The notes: generated from the letters alone by a model not told the origin. A stretch of 5,558 nt of DNA from Clostridiales bacterium DTU092 (GCA_001513505.1 LFTM01000093.1:1-5558), one strand, 5' to 3'. Positions 1 through 5,558 are shown, counted from the first letter of the stretch. Numbers and translations: made by a program.

Positions 1-670
1 CTATACTTTCCTTATTAATTATACCCTTTGTGCTCTCAAACAGGGGACAGTGTAAGCTTATCACATCCGACTCCTCAAGCAATTCATCAAAGCTTACAAA
101 TTTCATGGTATCACTTTCAAGGGCTTTGTTCACAGTCCGGGTATATGCCAATACCTTCATACCCATTGCCTGAGCAATTCTTGCCGTGGCCTGCCCTATC
201 CTGCCGTACCCTATTATACCCATTGTCTTGCCCGCCAGTTCTATAAGTGGATACTTCCAGAAACAGAAATCCTTGCTATTGGTCCATTCACCGTTTTTTA
301 CCGCCTCACTATGCTCCCATACATGATGACATATCTCAAGAAGCAGCGCAAACACCATCTGGGCAACTGCTTCAGTGCTATAGGCCGGAACGTTGGCAAC
401 CGGTATTCCCTTTTCCTTCGCAGCCTCCACATCAACTATGTTATAACCTGTAGCCAGTACGCCCACCCATTTTATGTTGGGCGCTTTATCAAATGTTTCC
501 CGGGTTAACGGTGTTTTGTTGGTATACACTATTTCAGCATCTCCTATTCTCTCCAATATCTTGTCTTCAGGAGTACGGTCATATACCGTAAGCTCACCAA
601 TCTTTTCCAACTCCTCCCAGGACAGATCGCCGGGATTCAATGCATAACCATCAAGTACAACTATCTTCAT
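1..670 (-). CDS. D-isomer-specific 2-hydroxyacid dehydrogenase (glycerate dehydrogenase/hydroxypyruvate reductase-like), C-terminus off the left edge
   Basis: Reading the minus strand from the ATG at 670 gives 223 uninterrupted codons that run off the window. The protein begins MKIVVLDGYALNPGDLSWEE. Residues 74-104 (TGYNIVD...GIPVANVPAYSTEAVAQ) are the family's conserved N-terminal substrate-domain segment. Residues 147-160 (GKTMGIIGYGRIGQ) form the GxGxxG NAD(P)-binding turn, and SDVISLHCPL (201-210) follows as expected. Family members are about 315-330 residues, so roughly 95 are missing. These include the catalytic Arg, Glu and His, so activity cannot be judged. The family reduces 2-keto acids such as hydroxypyruvate or glyoxylate to D-2-hydroxy acids in the cytoplasm. 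The CFWKYPLIELAGKT stretch resembles Firmicute glycerate dehydrogenases, but the exact substrate is inference. GGAGGT sits 8 nt before the ATG. The gene has its own promoter region and lies behind the upstream gene's terminator, so it is probably a separate transcript. Confidence 0.93.
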   Translation of the reverse strand, partial: MKIVVLDGYALNPGDLSWEELEKIGELTVYDRTPEDKILERIGDAEIVYTNKTPLTRETFDKAPNIKWVGVLATGYNIVDVEAAKEKGIPVANVPAYSTEAVAQMVFALLLEICHHVWEHSEAVKNGEWTNSKDFCFWKYPLIELAGKTMGIIGYGRIGQATARIAQAMGMKVLAYTRTVNKALESDTMKFVSFDELLEESDVISLHCPLFESTKGIINKESI

Positions 671-678
671 CTTTTGAT

Positions 679-684
679 ACCTCC
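679..684 (-). promoter_or_regulatory. Shine-Dalgarno of the 2-hydroxyacid dehydrogenase
   Basis: The minus strand reads GGAGGT, then 8 nt, then ATG at 670. This near-perfect ribosome binding site at normal spacing fixes the start codon. Confidence 0.85.
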
Positions 685-706
685 ATTCTGTGTTTCCCAT
701 ACATTC

Positions 707-735
707 ATTATCCCTGTTTACTCCCGCTGTTCCAA
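707..735 (-). promoter_or_regulatory. Possible proximal sigma-A promoter for the 2-hydroxyacid dehydrogenase
   Basis: The minus strand shows TTGGAA (735-730), a 17-bp spacer, and GATAAT (712-707). That is 4/6 and 5/6 matches to the sigma-A consensus. It would start transcription near 700, about 30 nt before the start codon. It is weaker than the distal candidate at 789-817; both may be used or this one may be chance. Confidence 0.35.
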
Positions 736-776
736 TAATTAATAGTAATGACATGTTTTATTTAATGCTTTGCATA

Positions 777-786
777 GTGTATACAA
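777..786 (-). promoter_or_regulatory. GntR-like operator candidate at the distal start point
   Basis: The minus strand reads TTGTATACAC, one base off the perfect palindrome TTGTATACAA; its core TGTATACA (778-785) is exactly symmetric. Sites of this kind are bound by several GntR-family repressors of Firmicute sugar and sugar-acid genes (family knowledge). The position just downstream of the -10 box, over the predicted start point near 782, is where a repressor would block initiation. A second small dyad, ATGC-TTT-GCAT, lies at 765-775. No regulator gene is visible in the window, so this remains an inference. Confidence 0.35.
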
Positions 787-788
787 CC

Positions 789-817
789 ATTATAGAATGA
801 AAAACTTTGTAAATCAA
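789..817 (-). promoter_or_regulatory. Sigma-A promoter, distal, for the 2-hydroxyacid dehydrogenase
   Basis: The minus strand has TTGATT (817-812), a spacer of exactly 17 bp, and a consensus TATAAT (794-789). The predicted start point is near 782, giving a leader of about 110 nt before the ATG at 670. It lies between the terminator at 864-909 and the gene, which supports an independent transcription unit. I saw no convincing riboswitch or attenuator fold in the leader. Confidence 0.65.
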
Positions 818-863
818 CAAAAGAGCACTGTAAATCCCGAAAGATGCAATAATCTTTTTTCGT

Positions 864-909
864 AAAAAATATCCTTCTATGGATTTTATTGTTCTACCAT
901 AGAAGGATA
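864..909 (-). terminator. Rho-independent terminator after the 711-residue glycohydrolase gene
   Basis: Positions 870-882 and 897-909 form a perfect 13-bp inverted repeat (TATCCTTCTATGG / CCATAGAAGGATA) with a 14-nt loop. In the minus direction the stem is followed at once by six T (869-864). The stem is not very GC-rich (5 of 13 pairs) and the loop is long, but the stem plus T-run and the position 139 nt past the stop codon fit an intrinsic terminator. It separates the upstream genes from the 2-hydroxyacid dehydrogenase. The rest of 671-1047 holds the promoter elements and the short coding-like tail listed separately; 910-985 is AT-rich with nothing recognisable. Confidence 0.75.
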
Positions 910-985
910 AGACCATTTAAAAATTCACACACTCCATACCGTACAAATAAATGAAATTAAGCTTATTAGCCGGTTTTTTAAATTA

Positions 986-1048
986 TTATTCGGTCACCCG
1001 CAGCCAAGCATGCATCAAGTCCCAGCCTGCTCCGCTCACCTTAAACAT
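986..1048 (-). other. 20-codon coding-like tail overlapping the glycohydrolase stop (relic, frameshifted end, or micro-ORF)
   Basis: The minus strand at 1050-1046 is TAATG: the TAA ends the 711-residue protein and the ATG opens a 20-codon frame ending with TAA at 988-986. It reads MFKVSGAG, then WDLMHAWLRVTE. Two Trp and a patterned hydrophobic end look like the C-terminus of a folded domain, and the stretch is more GC-rich than the sequence beyond it. GGAAGGG lies 7 nt before the ATG, so coupled translation is possible. The frame is -1 relative to the big gene, so a one-base change would fuse it to that protein. I do not recognise a family. Chance cannot be excluded at this length. Confidence 0.3.
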
Positions 1049-3183
1049 TAAAATGCCCTTCCAATAACAACATTTTTATAATGACAGTGACTGCCTTCAA
1101 ACACAGACATACCAACTTGTCCCGTCAGATAGGGTGAATCCTTGTCGGTGAAAGCAATAAGCTGTTCTCCATTACCAAATACCCTGATCTCAGGACCTTT
1201 GACTTCCACTTTAAGAGTGTACTCATTTCCATGGCACCATACAAAACCCTCTTCAGCCAAAACCCGGTATCCATTATCGTTCTTATATAGAACAAGCTTA
1301 TTGCCGGGGGCCAACCCTGCTGCATAGGAACGGATCGCTCCCTGCACCCGGAAATTAATCCTGTGGAAGTCCCCTATTTTAGGAATTAACGTGACCTCAT
1401 AGGTATAATCCTTCCAGTCATGAGCTCCGGTATAAGCTTCACCGAAATCACAGCAACTGCCGCTTAACTCATCCTCCTCGAGCTTCCATATTCCTTTTAG
1501 ATATGAAAACTGGCTGACCTCCTGATGAAGTCCGTTCCACACCTCCATTCTTTCCTTGGCAAAATCAATAGTATATTCAGGTGAACCGGAAAAATCAAAA
1601 TCATCCAGATAGACTACCAATGTGGAATTCCATCCGCCCTTTGGGATCAGCTTAACCCCTGCCTCTTCCAGACAAACTCCCTCCATTGCTGGAATATCAA
1701 AGCTTAATTCGCTCCATTCACCGGGGACCAGCTCTGATTTAGTCCCCTCCACATATCGCCCGGAATTGCCGTCTTTCACATACAAACATGCCAGAATCCC
1801 GAATCCGGTATCTTCAGGAACCATAACACATCCCTTAAGCGTCTGACCGGGGTAAAGGATAGGTGAGAAACTGGGATCGTACCTGCTGTCGTGAAAATCC
1901 CCGGGTCTATAATAGGTTTTATGGAATACGCGGAGTTCATTGCCGCCCATCAATGGTTTTGCAACAACCTTTAAGGCACCCTTTCCACTATGGGCTGCCT
2001 CCGCGGTATGCTGCAAATCATATTCCAAAACTCCATCAATATCCGAATCAACACGGAAGGCATGGGTGGAACCGGGAAATTCAAAATGGAATCTGGCTGC
2101 CCTTCCCTCCAGAATATCCTGCCACCCGTCAGGATATTCCTCTCCTGCAATCTTGTATGCTAATTTGGCAATATAGGCTGCAACACCAGGAAGTTCCATG
2201 ATATTTAAGCTGCCTACAACGCTGGAACATGCTAAAAAGTCATTGATAGGTTTTCTCCATTTGTCGCAGTCTATTCCATCCAAACCGTTCAGTACCCCCA
2301 CGATCGTTCCAACGTTTCCTACATTACAATCGGTATCCCAGCCGCACATATTACAAATATTTATAGCTCTGGAAAAATCGCCTTTACTATACAGCAGGGA
2401 AAGAACTATAACAGCTGAATTGGGAATAATATGACATACTCCCGGGTAACGATCATAACCGTAATTTGCCTTTACAAACTTGAAGCAATCCCTCCAGTTA
2501 TCAGGGTGCTTTTTATAAAAGGCTATAACATCCCGGGTCATCCGGGCATATTCACAATCCTGGGGAATAACGGATAATCCTGTTTCGATAATTTTCTCAA
2601 TATCCTGTTCTGTAAATGCAGCACTAATACAGGCTGCAATAAACATTCCGCCATAGACTCCATTTCCTCCATGGGTCACACTGGCTGCCTTCTCTGCATA
2701 TTTGGCTGCCAGTTCAGGGTTGCCGGGCACTACCAAACCCCAGGAGTCAATAAATATCTGTCCCCCGATTTGTTCAGCCACCGCTTCACCGTTTTGTTCA
2801 ATGGATCCGGATCTCGGTGCCATTATACCGTTACGAAGGTTTAAATACGCGGTATGCTCAGTACTCTTTCCATAGCCGCCCCACCAGAAGAAACCGTGTT
2901 CATATGGAGCATAGTTCAATAATGTAAGTCCTATTTGCTCTGCAGTTATGTCCGAAGTATATGTATAATCCTCCAAAGCCCTGATAAAAAACACAGGTCC
3001 GTTGGTATCATCATCAGCTGCAAAATCACGATAATCCACCAGATATCCATCAATTTCTCCGAATACTTTTTTTATTCTTTCATAACTCCATCCTTCAATA
3101 GGAGCGCCGAGCCGGACACCTATTGTTTTGCCCAGCAAACCTGCATAAAGCTTTTCCATATAATTTTCAGGTATTCTTCCCAT
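1048..3183 (-). CDS. ADP-ribosylglycohydrolase-fold protein with two C-terminal beta-sandwich (carbohydrate-binding-like) domains
   Basis: Residues 8-345 match the ADP-ribosylglycohydrolase family (PF03747 type): AGLLGKTIGVRLGAPIEG near the start, the metal-binding DDDT at 57-60, THGGNGVYGGM at 170-180, and GWDTDCNVGNVGTIVG at 281-296, whose Asp residues complete the two-metal site. The family hydrolyses glycosidic bonds of ADP-ribose adducts, but distant members in catabolic loci may use other glycosides (inference). Residues about 363-535 look like a galactose-binding-type jelly roll closing with VYLDDFDFSG. Residues about 555-711 look like a concanavalin A/LamG or DUF1080-type sandwich (GDFHRINFRV, YTLKVEVKGPEIRVFGNGE, LTGQVGMSV). 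There is no signal peptide, so the protein should be cytoplasmic. The ATG at 3183 follows GGAGAGG at 10 nt; an ATG 6 nt upstream is out of frame and closes after seven codons. Plain family members are about 300-350 residues. The fold is certain enough; the substrate is unknown. Confidence 0.9.
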   Translation of the reverse strand: MGRIPENYMEKLYAGLLGKTIGVRLGAPIEGWSYERIKKVFGEIDGYLVDYRDFAADDDTNGPVFFIRALEDYTYTSDITAEQIGLTLLNYAPYEHGFFWWGGYGKSTEHTAYLNLRNGIMAPRSGSIEQNGEAVAEQIGGQIFIDSWGLVVPGNPELAAKYAEKAASVTHGGNGVYGGMFIAACISAAFTEQDIEKIIETGLSVIPQDCEYARMTRDVIAFYKKHPDNWRDCFKFVKANYGYDRYPGVCHIIPNSAVIVLSLLYSKGDFSRAINICNMCGWDTDCNVGNVGTIVGVLNGLDGIDCDKWRKPINDFLACSSVVGSLNIMELPGVAAYIAKLAYKIAGEEYPDGWQDILEGRAARFHFEFPGSTHAFRVDSDIDGVLEYDLQHTAEAAHSGKGALKVVAKPLMGGNELRVFHKTYYRPGDFHDSRYDPSFSPILYPGQTLKGCVMVPEDTGFGILACLYVKDGNSGRYVEGTKSELVPGEWSELSFDIPAMEGVCLEEAGVKLIPKGGWNSTLVVYLDDFDFSGSPEYTIDFAKERMEVWNGLHQEVSQFSYLKGIWKLEEDELSGSCCDFGEAYTGAHDWKDYTYEVTLIPKIGDFHRINFRVQGAIRSYAAGLAPGNKLVLYKNDNGYRVLAEEGFVWCHGNEYTLKVEVKGPEIRVFGNGEQLIAFTDKDSPYLTGQVGMSVFEGSHCHYKNVVIGRAF

Positions 3184-3232
3184 TTTTCATACACCTCTCC
3201 TTATTTTACAATAACAACATTACTTACGATTT

Positions 3233-3406
3233 TTACCTGTTTATTAGATATATTCCATATCCATAAGGTGGTAAGGAAAGCAGAAGGATGTTTTCTTTTG
3301 CTTCTTCATATTTTACGTCTCCACCATCTGTAAAAGCAAATCGGATTTTATTTTCATTTTCAAAGAAAACGGTCATCAAGCTGCGGTGAATGAACCATAG
3401 CTCAGC
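3233..3406 (-). pseudogene. 57-codon relic of a protein C-terminus
   Basis: Between the esterase stop and the glycohydrolase start, the minus strand stays open for 57 codons from 3406 to a TAA at 3235-3233. It reads AELWFIHRSLMTVFFENENK, then IRFAFTDGGDVKYEEAKENI, then LLLSLPPYGYGIYLINR. The alternating beta-strand pattern, the LPPYGYGIYLI ending and normal codon use look like the last part of a larger enzyme. A stop (TAA) lies directly upstream, the only internal ATG (3376-3374) has no ribosome binding site, and a short neighbouring frame ending SYGSFTAA may be the frameshifted continuation. I read it as a remnant after deletion or decay. The parent family is not identified; glycoside hydrolase C-terminal sandwiches end in a similar way. 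The rest of the 265-bp gap shows no terminator. Confidence 0.5.
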
Positions 3407-3448
3407 TTAATATTACTAGATATCTATGCACATGACATAATTAGATGG

Positions 3449-4324
3449 TTACACTAAGTGCTCTTTTAAAAAATTAATCACTTGAACAAATGCGGCTTGG
3501 ACATTAACATCATCCATGTCATAGTCAAAAGCATGTCCCTTACCTTTTAGAGTGATCAACTTATTATTAACACCTAATTTTGTAAGCGCCTGTGCCATGA
3601 TAACGGATTGGGCATGGGGTACATCAGTATCCTCGTCCCCATGTATAAGCAGTGTCGGCGGGTAATCCTCCCTCGCACAATAAGCAGGACAAAACTGAAT
3701 CAACTTATCTCTATCTGCGATAATATCATATCCGCTTACTTCACTCGTCCAAATACCATTCTGTCTACAATATAAATAGTACTTGAACCGGTCTCTGTTA
3801 CCCTCTGATATAATCTTATCTCCTATACAGCTATATGCTTCCTCCCGAGACACTATCGGTTGCTGACAGTAAAATTTACTCGGCTTACAGTACCAATCCC
3901 CAATAATATCCCCATATCCGTAAAATGACACAATAGCCTTAGGTTTGCTTTTAAGCGTCCCGGTCATTAAGCTCAAGTAACCTCCGGCTGAACATCCCAC
4001 TACAGCTAACTTATCAGAATTAAAACCATATTTGGATTTGCCCTCGGAACATACCCATAATAGTGCATCCCGAACATCTTCTACAATCAAATTTAAAGGA
4101 GTTTCAGGGGCAAGCCTATAATCAATGGACACAATGGAGAATCCGGCTTTTCTATATATTTCTATCTGCCTAGGGTTGATATTCTCCCTTGACCCCCAGA
4201 TTAATGCACCTCCATGAATATAGATTATAACAGGCGCTTCCCGTACATCATTAAAATAGACATCTGCTTTTATCAAACAGTCTGTTGTTTCTTTATATAT
4301 ATGTGTTTCTTTATTGATTTTCAT
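3449..4324 (-). CDS. Alpha/beta hydrolase, esterase-like (BD-FAE/HSL-type)
   Basis: Numbered from the ATG at 4324 (291 residues): the oxyanion motif IYIHGGALIWGS is at 34-45, SIDYRLAPETP at 66-76, and the nucleophile elbow GCSAGG is at 110-115 with Ser112. The acid is Asp232 in HGDEDTDVP and the base His264 in GKGHAF, so the catalytic triad is complete. Such enzymes cleave carboxylic esters, often acetyl or aryl esters on plant sugars; the actual ester is unknown. A lid-like insertion at about 140-217 contains several Cys and the segment YYLYCRQNGIWTSEVSG. There is no signal peptide, so it is cytoplasmic. I chose the ATG at 4324 because GGGGGCGG precedes it by 5 nt; a TTG at 4339 would add five residues but has poor spacing to its AAGGG. 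The gene follows the dehydrogenase by about 100 bp with its own promoter candidate, and may be cotranscribed with the glycohydrolase downstream since no terminator separates them. Confidence 0.9.
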   Translation of the reverse strand: MKINKETHIYKETTDCLIKADVYFNDVREAPVIIYIHGGALIWGSRENINPRQIEIYRKAGFSIVSIDYRLAPETPLNLIVEDVRDALLWVCSEGKSKYGFNSDKLAVVGCSAGGYLSLMTGTLKSKPKAIVSFYGYGDIIGDWYCKPSKFYCQQPIVSREEAYSCIGDKIISEGNRDRFKYYLYCRQNGIWTSEVSGYDIIADRDKLIQFCPAYCAREDYPPTLLIHGDEDTDVPHAQSVIMAQALTKLGVNNKLITLKGKGHAFDYDMDDVNVQAAFVQVINFLKEHLV

Positions 4325-4385
4325 TTTTGCCGCCCCCAAATACCCTTAATAGATTTGATTTAAATATCCACAATCTGCGTGCATG

Positions 4386-4414
4386 CTTATATGCTAATAT
4401 CGCTTATATATCAA
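4386..4414 (-). promoter_or_regulatory. Sigma-A promoter candidate for the esterase gene
   Basis: The minus strand carries TTGATA (4414-4409), a 17-bp spacer and TATAAG (4391-4386), each 5/6 to the sigma-A consensus. The predicted start point is near 4379, about 55 nt before the ATG at 4324. A GCATGC palindrome (4381-4386) abuts the -10 box. A second, weaker pair (TTGTGG, 16 bp, TATTAA) lies closer to the gene. The site means the esterase need not depend on read-through from the dehydrogenase. Confidence 0.5.
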
Positions 4415-4423
4415 TCTATATAT

Positions 4424-5473
4424 CTACTCCTCAAATTTTAAAACCACCTGTAAACATTTCTCTACTCTCTTATCCAGCATATCATATGCCTTTGCACCTT
4501 CTTTAAATGGAATAACGTGAGTTATAAGGCTTTCCAAATCAAGTCTGCCGCTCTTTGCCAGAGCCATCACTGTCTTTTCCATCCGCAGCCTACTCCAACG
4601 ATAGCTTATTGCCGGATTGACAGCTTCGATTTGTGAGCATACAATATTTATTCGATTGTGGTGAAACTCTTCTCCTAAATAGAGATGGTTTGCAGCACCC
4701 TGGAGAAAACCCGAGCATACCACTCTTCCGTTGTATGTAGTTGATCTTATTGCCTGATGAAGGGCCTGATCAGAACCGGAAATCTCTATGCATATGTCTG
4801 CCCCCTTGTTATCCGTTAAAGCTTTTATTTCTTTAGCAACGTCACATTTCCCGGAATTTAAAATCACATCGGCGCCGAACTTTTTTGAGAATTCCAGTCT
4901 GTAATCATCCAGATCCACAGCTATTACTCTGGCCCCGTTCAATCTGGCCATCTGAGTTACTATATGCCCCGGAACCCCTTGCCCAAAAACTGCTACCGTT
5001 TCTCCTATATGGATGTCGGCATCAAGTATTGCATTAAGGGCAATAGCCCCCATTTGAGAATATATACCTACTATGGGATTCAATCCTGGCGGAAGTTTAT
5101 GATTTATTGCAAATTCTTCACTGACTATATTCGTTGTTCTGTGTCCCCAGGTTCCGTATATGATATCCCCTTTCTCTACATTCTTAACATTACTTCCTAC
5201 TTCTACTACAACCCCGACTTCCTCATAAGCCCATGCACCCTTTACCGGATATATGGAATGATTATTATCCTGCGTTTGCTCAAATATTCTCAGCTTAGCA
5301 TTCCATTTCTTTTTATCATACGGGTTTGTTCCCCGGTAAACAGTAAGCTGTGTGCCTGCGCTTATTCCTGAATAAAGTGTTTTTAATCTTACCTCGTTTT
5401 CCTTAAGTTCTCGTTCCTGGTATTCCTCAAAACTTATTTGCCGTGGTTTTTCAATTACCAAAACCTTTCCCAC
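4424..5473 (-). CDS. Zinc-ligand-deficient MDR (alcohol/sugar dehydrogenase-like) oxidoreductase
   Basis: Numbered from the GTG at 5473 (349 residues). The protein has the medium-chain dehydrogenase layout: a GroES-like N-terminal domain, then a Rossmann domain with AVFGQGVPGHIV (GxGxxG at 164-169) and RVIAVDLDD, where Asp187 should prefer NAD(H) over NADP(H). The usual catalytic-zinc motif GICGTD is replaced by GISAGT (36-41), so the ligand Cys is missing, and the four-Cys structural zinc lobe is absent. GISxGT-type MDR proteins form a branch that includes BchC-like and zinc-independent dehydrogenases; the reaction here is probably oxidation of an alcohol or sugar hydroxyl, but this is inference. 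I prefer the GTG at 5473 because GGGGAGG lies 8 nt upstream and the protein then starts (V/M)GKVLVIEKP as is normal. The ATG at 5512 would add 13 residues unlike the family and has no ribosome binding site. It is the first gene of the group in this window. Confidence 0.9.
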   Translation of the reverse strand: MGKVLVIEKPRQISFEEYQERELKENEVRLKTLYSGISAGTQLTVYRGTNPYDKKKWNAKLRIFEQTQDNNHSIYPVKGAWAYEEVGVVVEVGSNVKNVEKGDIIYGTWGHRTTNIVSEEFAINHKLPPGLNPIVGIYSQMGAIALNAILDADIHIGETVAVFGQGVPGHIVTQMARLNGARVIAVDLDDYRLEFSKKFGADVILNSGKCDVAKEIKALTDNKGADICIEISGSDQALHQAIRSTTYNGRVVCSGFLQGAANHLYLGEEFHHNRINIVCSQIEAVNPAISYRWSRLRMEKTVMALAKSGRLDLESLITHVIPFKEGAKAYDMLDKRVEKCLQVVLKFEE

Positions 5474-5481
5474 AATACATA

Positions 5482-5488
5482 CCTCCCC
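5482..5488 (-). promoter_or_regulatory. Shine-Dalgarno that decides the GTG start of the MDR dehydrogenase
   Basis: The minus strand reads GGGGAGG. Its GGAGG core ends 8 nt before the GTG at 5473. It falls inside the longer reading frame opened by the ATG at 5512, which argues that the longer frame is not the translated form. An ATG between them (minus strand, 5480-5478) is out of frame. Confidence 0.7.
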
Positions 5489-5517
5489 GTTATGTTCTTT
5501 ATTACATCTCATTGATT

Positions 5518-5545
5518 CTTATAATGTCACTACAATAAATAAGAA
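5518..5545 (-). promoter_or_regulatory. Weak promoter candidate upstream of the MDR dehydrogenase
   Basis: On the minus strand TATAAG (5523-5518) could be a -10 box, with TTCTTA (5545-5540) at 16 bp or TTGTTC (5548-5543) at 19 bp as poor -35 boxes. If used, transcription would begin near 5511, just inside the ATG at 5512, which agrees with the GTG start at 5473. The right edge of the window hides anything further upstream. Confidence 0.25.
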
Positions 5546-5558
5546 CAACCAACCATAA

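Noticed and set aside
28..508. Short plus-strand open frames across the left end
   Set aside because: They lie antisense to the well-conserved 2-hydroxyacid dehydrogenase, have no ribosome binding sites and give low-complexity, Pro/Ser/His-rich products.
970..1000. Possible hairpin around CCGG...CGGTCACC as a second terminator
   Set aside because: Pairing is only a few bases and no T-run follows in the minus direction; the 864-909 stem is far better.
1142..2434. Plus-strand open frames of 61-112 codons and a minus-strand 66-codon frame inside the glycohydrolase gene
   Set aside because: All are shadow frames of a gene with clear domain motifs; none has a domain-like composition or a start signal.
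2935..3333. 132-codon plus-strand frame across the start of the glycohydrolase
   Set aside because: It is antisense to the gene's N-terminus, its SD and part of the relic, with a Cys/Ile/His-rich product and no family resemblance.
3184..3448. Terminator or promoter between esterase and glycohydrolase
   Set aside because: I found no stable hairpin with a T-run and no -35/-10 pair of acceptable quality and spacing near the glycohydrolase start.
4964..5371. 135-codon plus-strand frame inside the MDR dehydrogenase
   Set aside because: It is antisense to conserved Rossmann and GroES-like segments; the Tyr-rich product looks like a shadow.
1..5558. tRNA, rRNA, CRISPR, insertion sequence or catabolite-repression (cre) sites
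   Set aside because: No cloverleaf, direct-repeat array, transposase motif, terminal inverted repeats or convincing cre match was seen on either strand.

Overview
The window reads as a chromosomal stretch of a low-to-moderate GC Gram-positive bacterium, most likely a Clostridia-type Bacillota. The signs are AT-rich gaps, GGAGG-type ribosome binding sites, sigma-A-like promoters, frequent ATA/AGA codons, and a GTG start set by a strong Shine-Dalgarno. This is inferred from composition and protein style; no database was searched. Every supported gene lies on the minus strand, so the transcription order runs from high to low coordinates.

In that order the window holds: (1) a medium-chain (MDR) NAD(P)-dependent dehydrogenase that lacks the usual zinc-ligand cysteines (5473-4424); (2) an alpha/beta-hydrolase esterase-like enzyme with a complete Ser-Asp-His set (4324-3449), behind an 84-99 bp gap that carries a good promoter candidate; (3) a 57-codon coding-like relic with no start signal (3406-3233); (4) a 711-residue, apparently cytoplasmic ADP-ribosylglycohydrolase-fold protein with two C-terminal beta-sandwich domains that look carbohydrate-binding (3183-1048); (5) a 20-codon coding-like tail overlapping its stop codon in the -1 frame (1048-986); (6) an intrinsic terminator (909-864); (7) a separate promoter region with a GntR-like half-palindrome at the start point; and (8) the N-terminal two-thirds of a D-isomer-specific 2-hydroxyacid dehydrogenase, cut by the left edge of the window (670-1).

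The set (sugar/polyol-type dehydrogenase, esterase, glycohydrolase with carbohydrate-binding-like domains, hydroxyacid dehydrogenase) suggests an accessory catabolic locus for a modified or acylated glycoside or related small molecule, processed inside the cell. The substrate cannot be read from the sequence. No transporter, regulator gene, mobile element, CRISPR array, tRNA or rRNA was seen. The most unusual points are the three-domain architecture of the 711-residue protein and the two coding-like relics that bracket it, which suggest local gene decay, a frameshift, or an old rearrangement.
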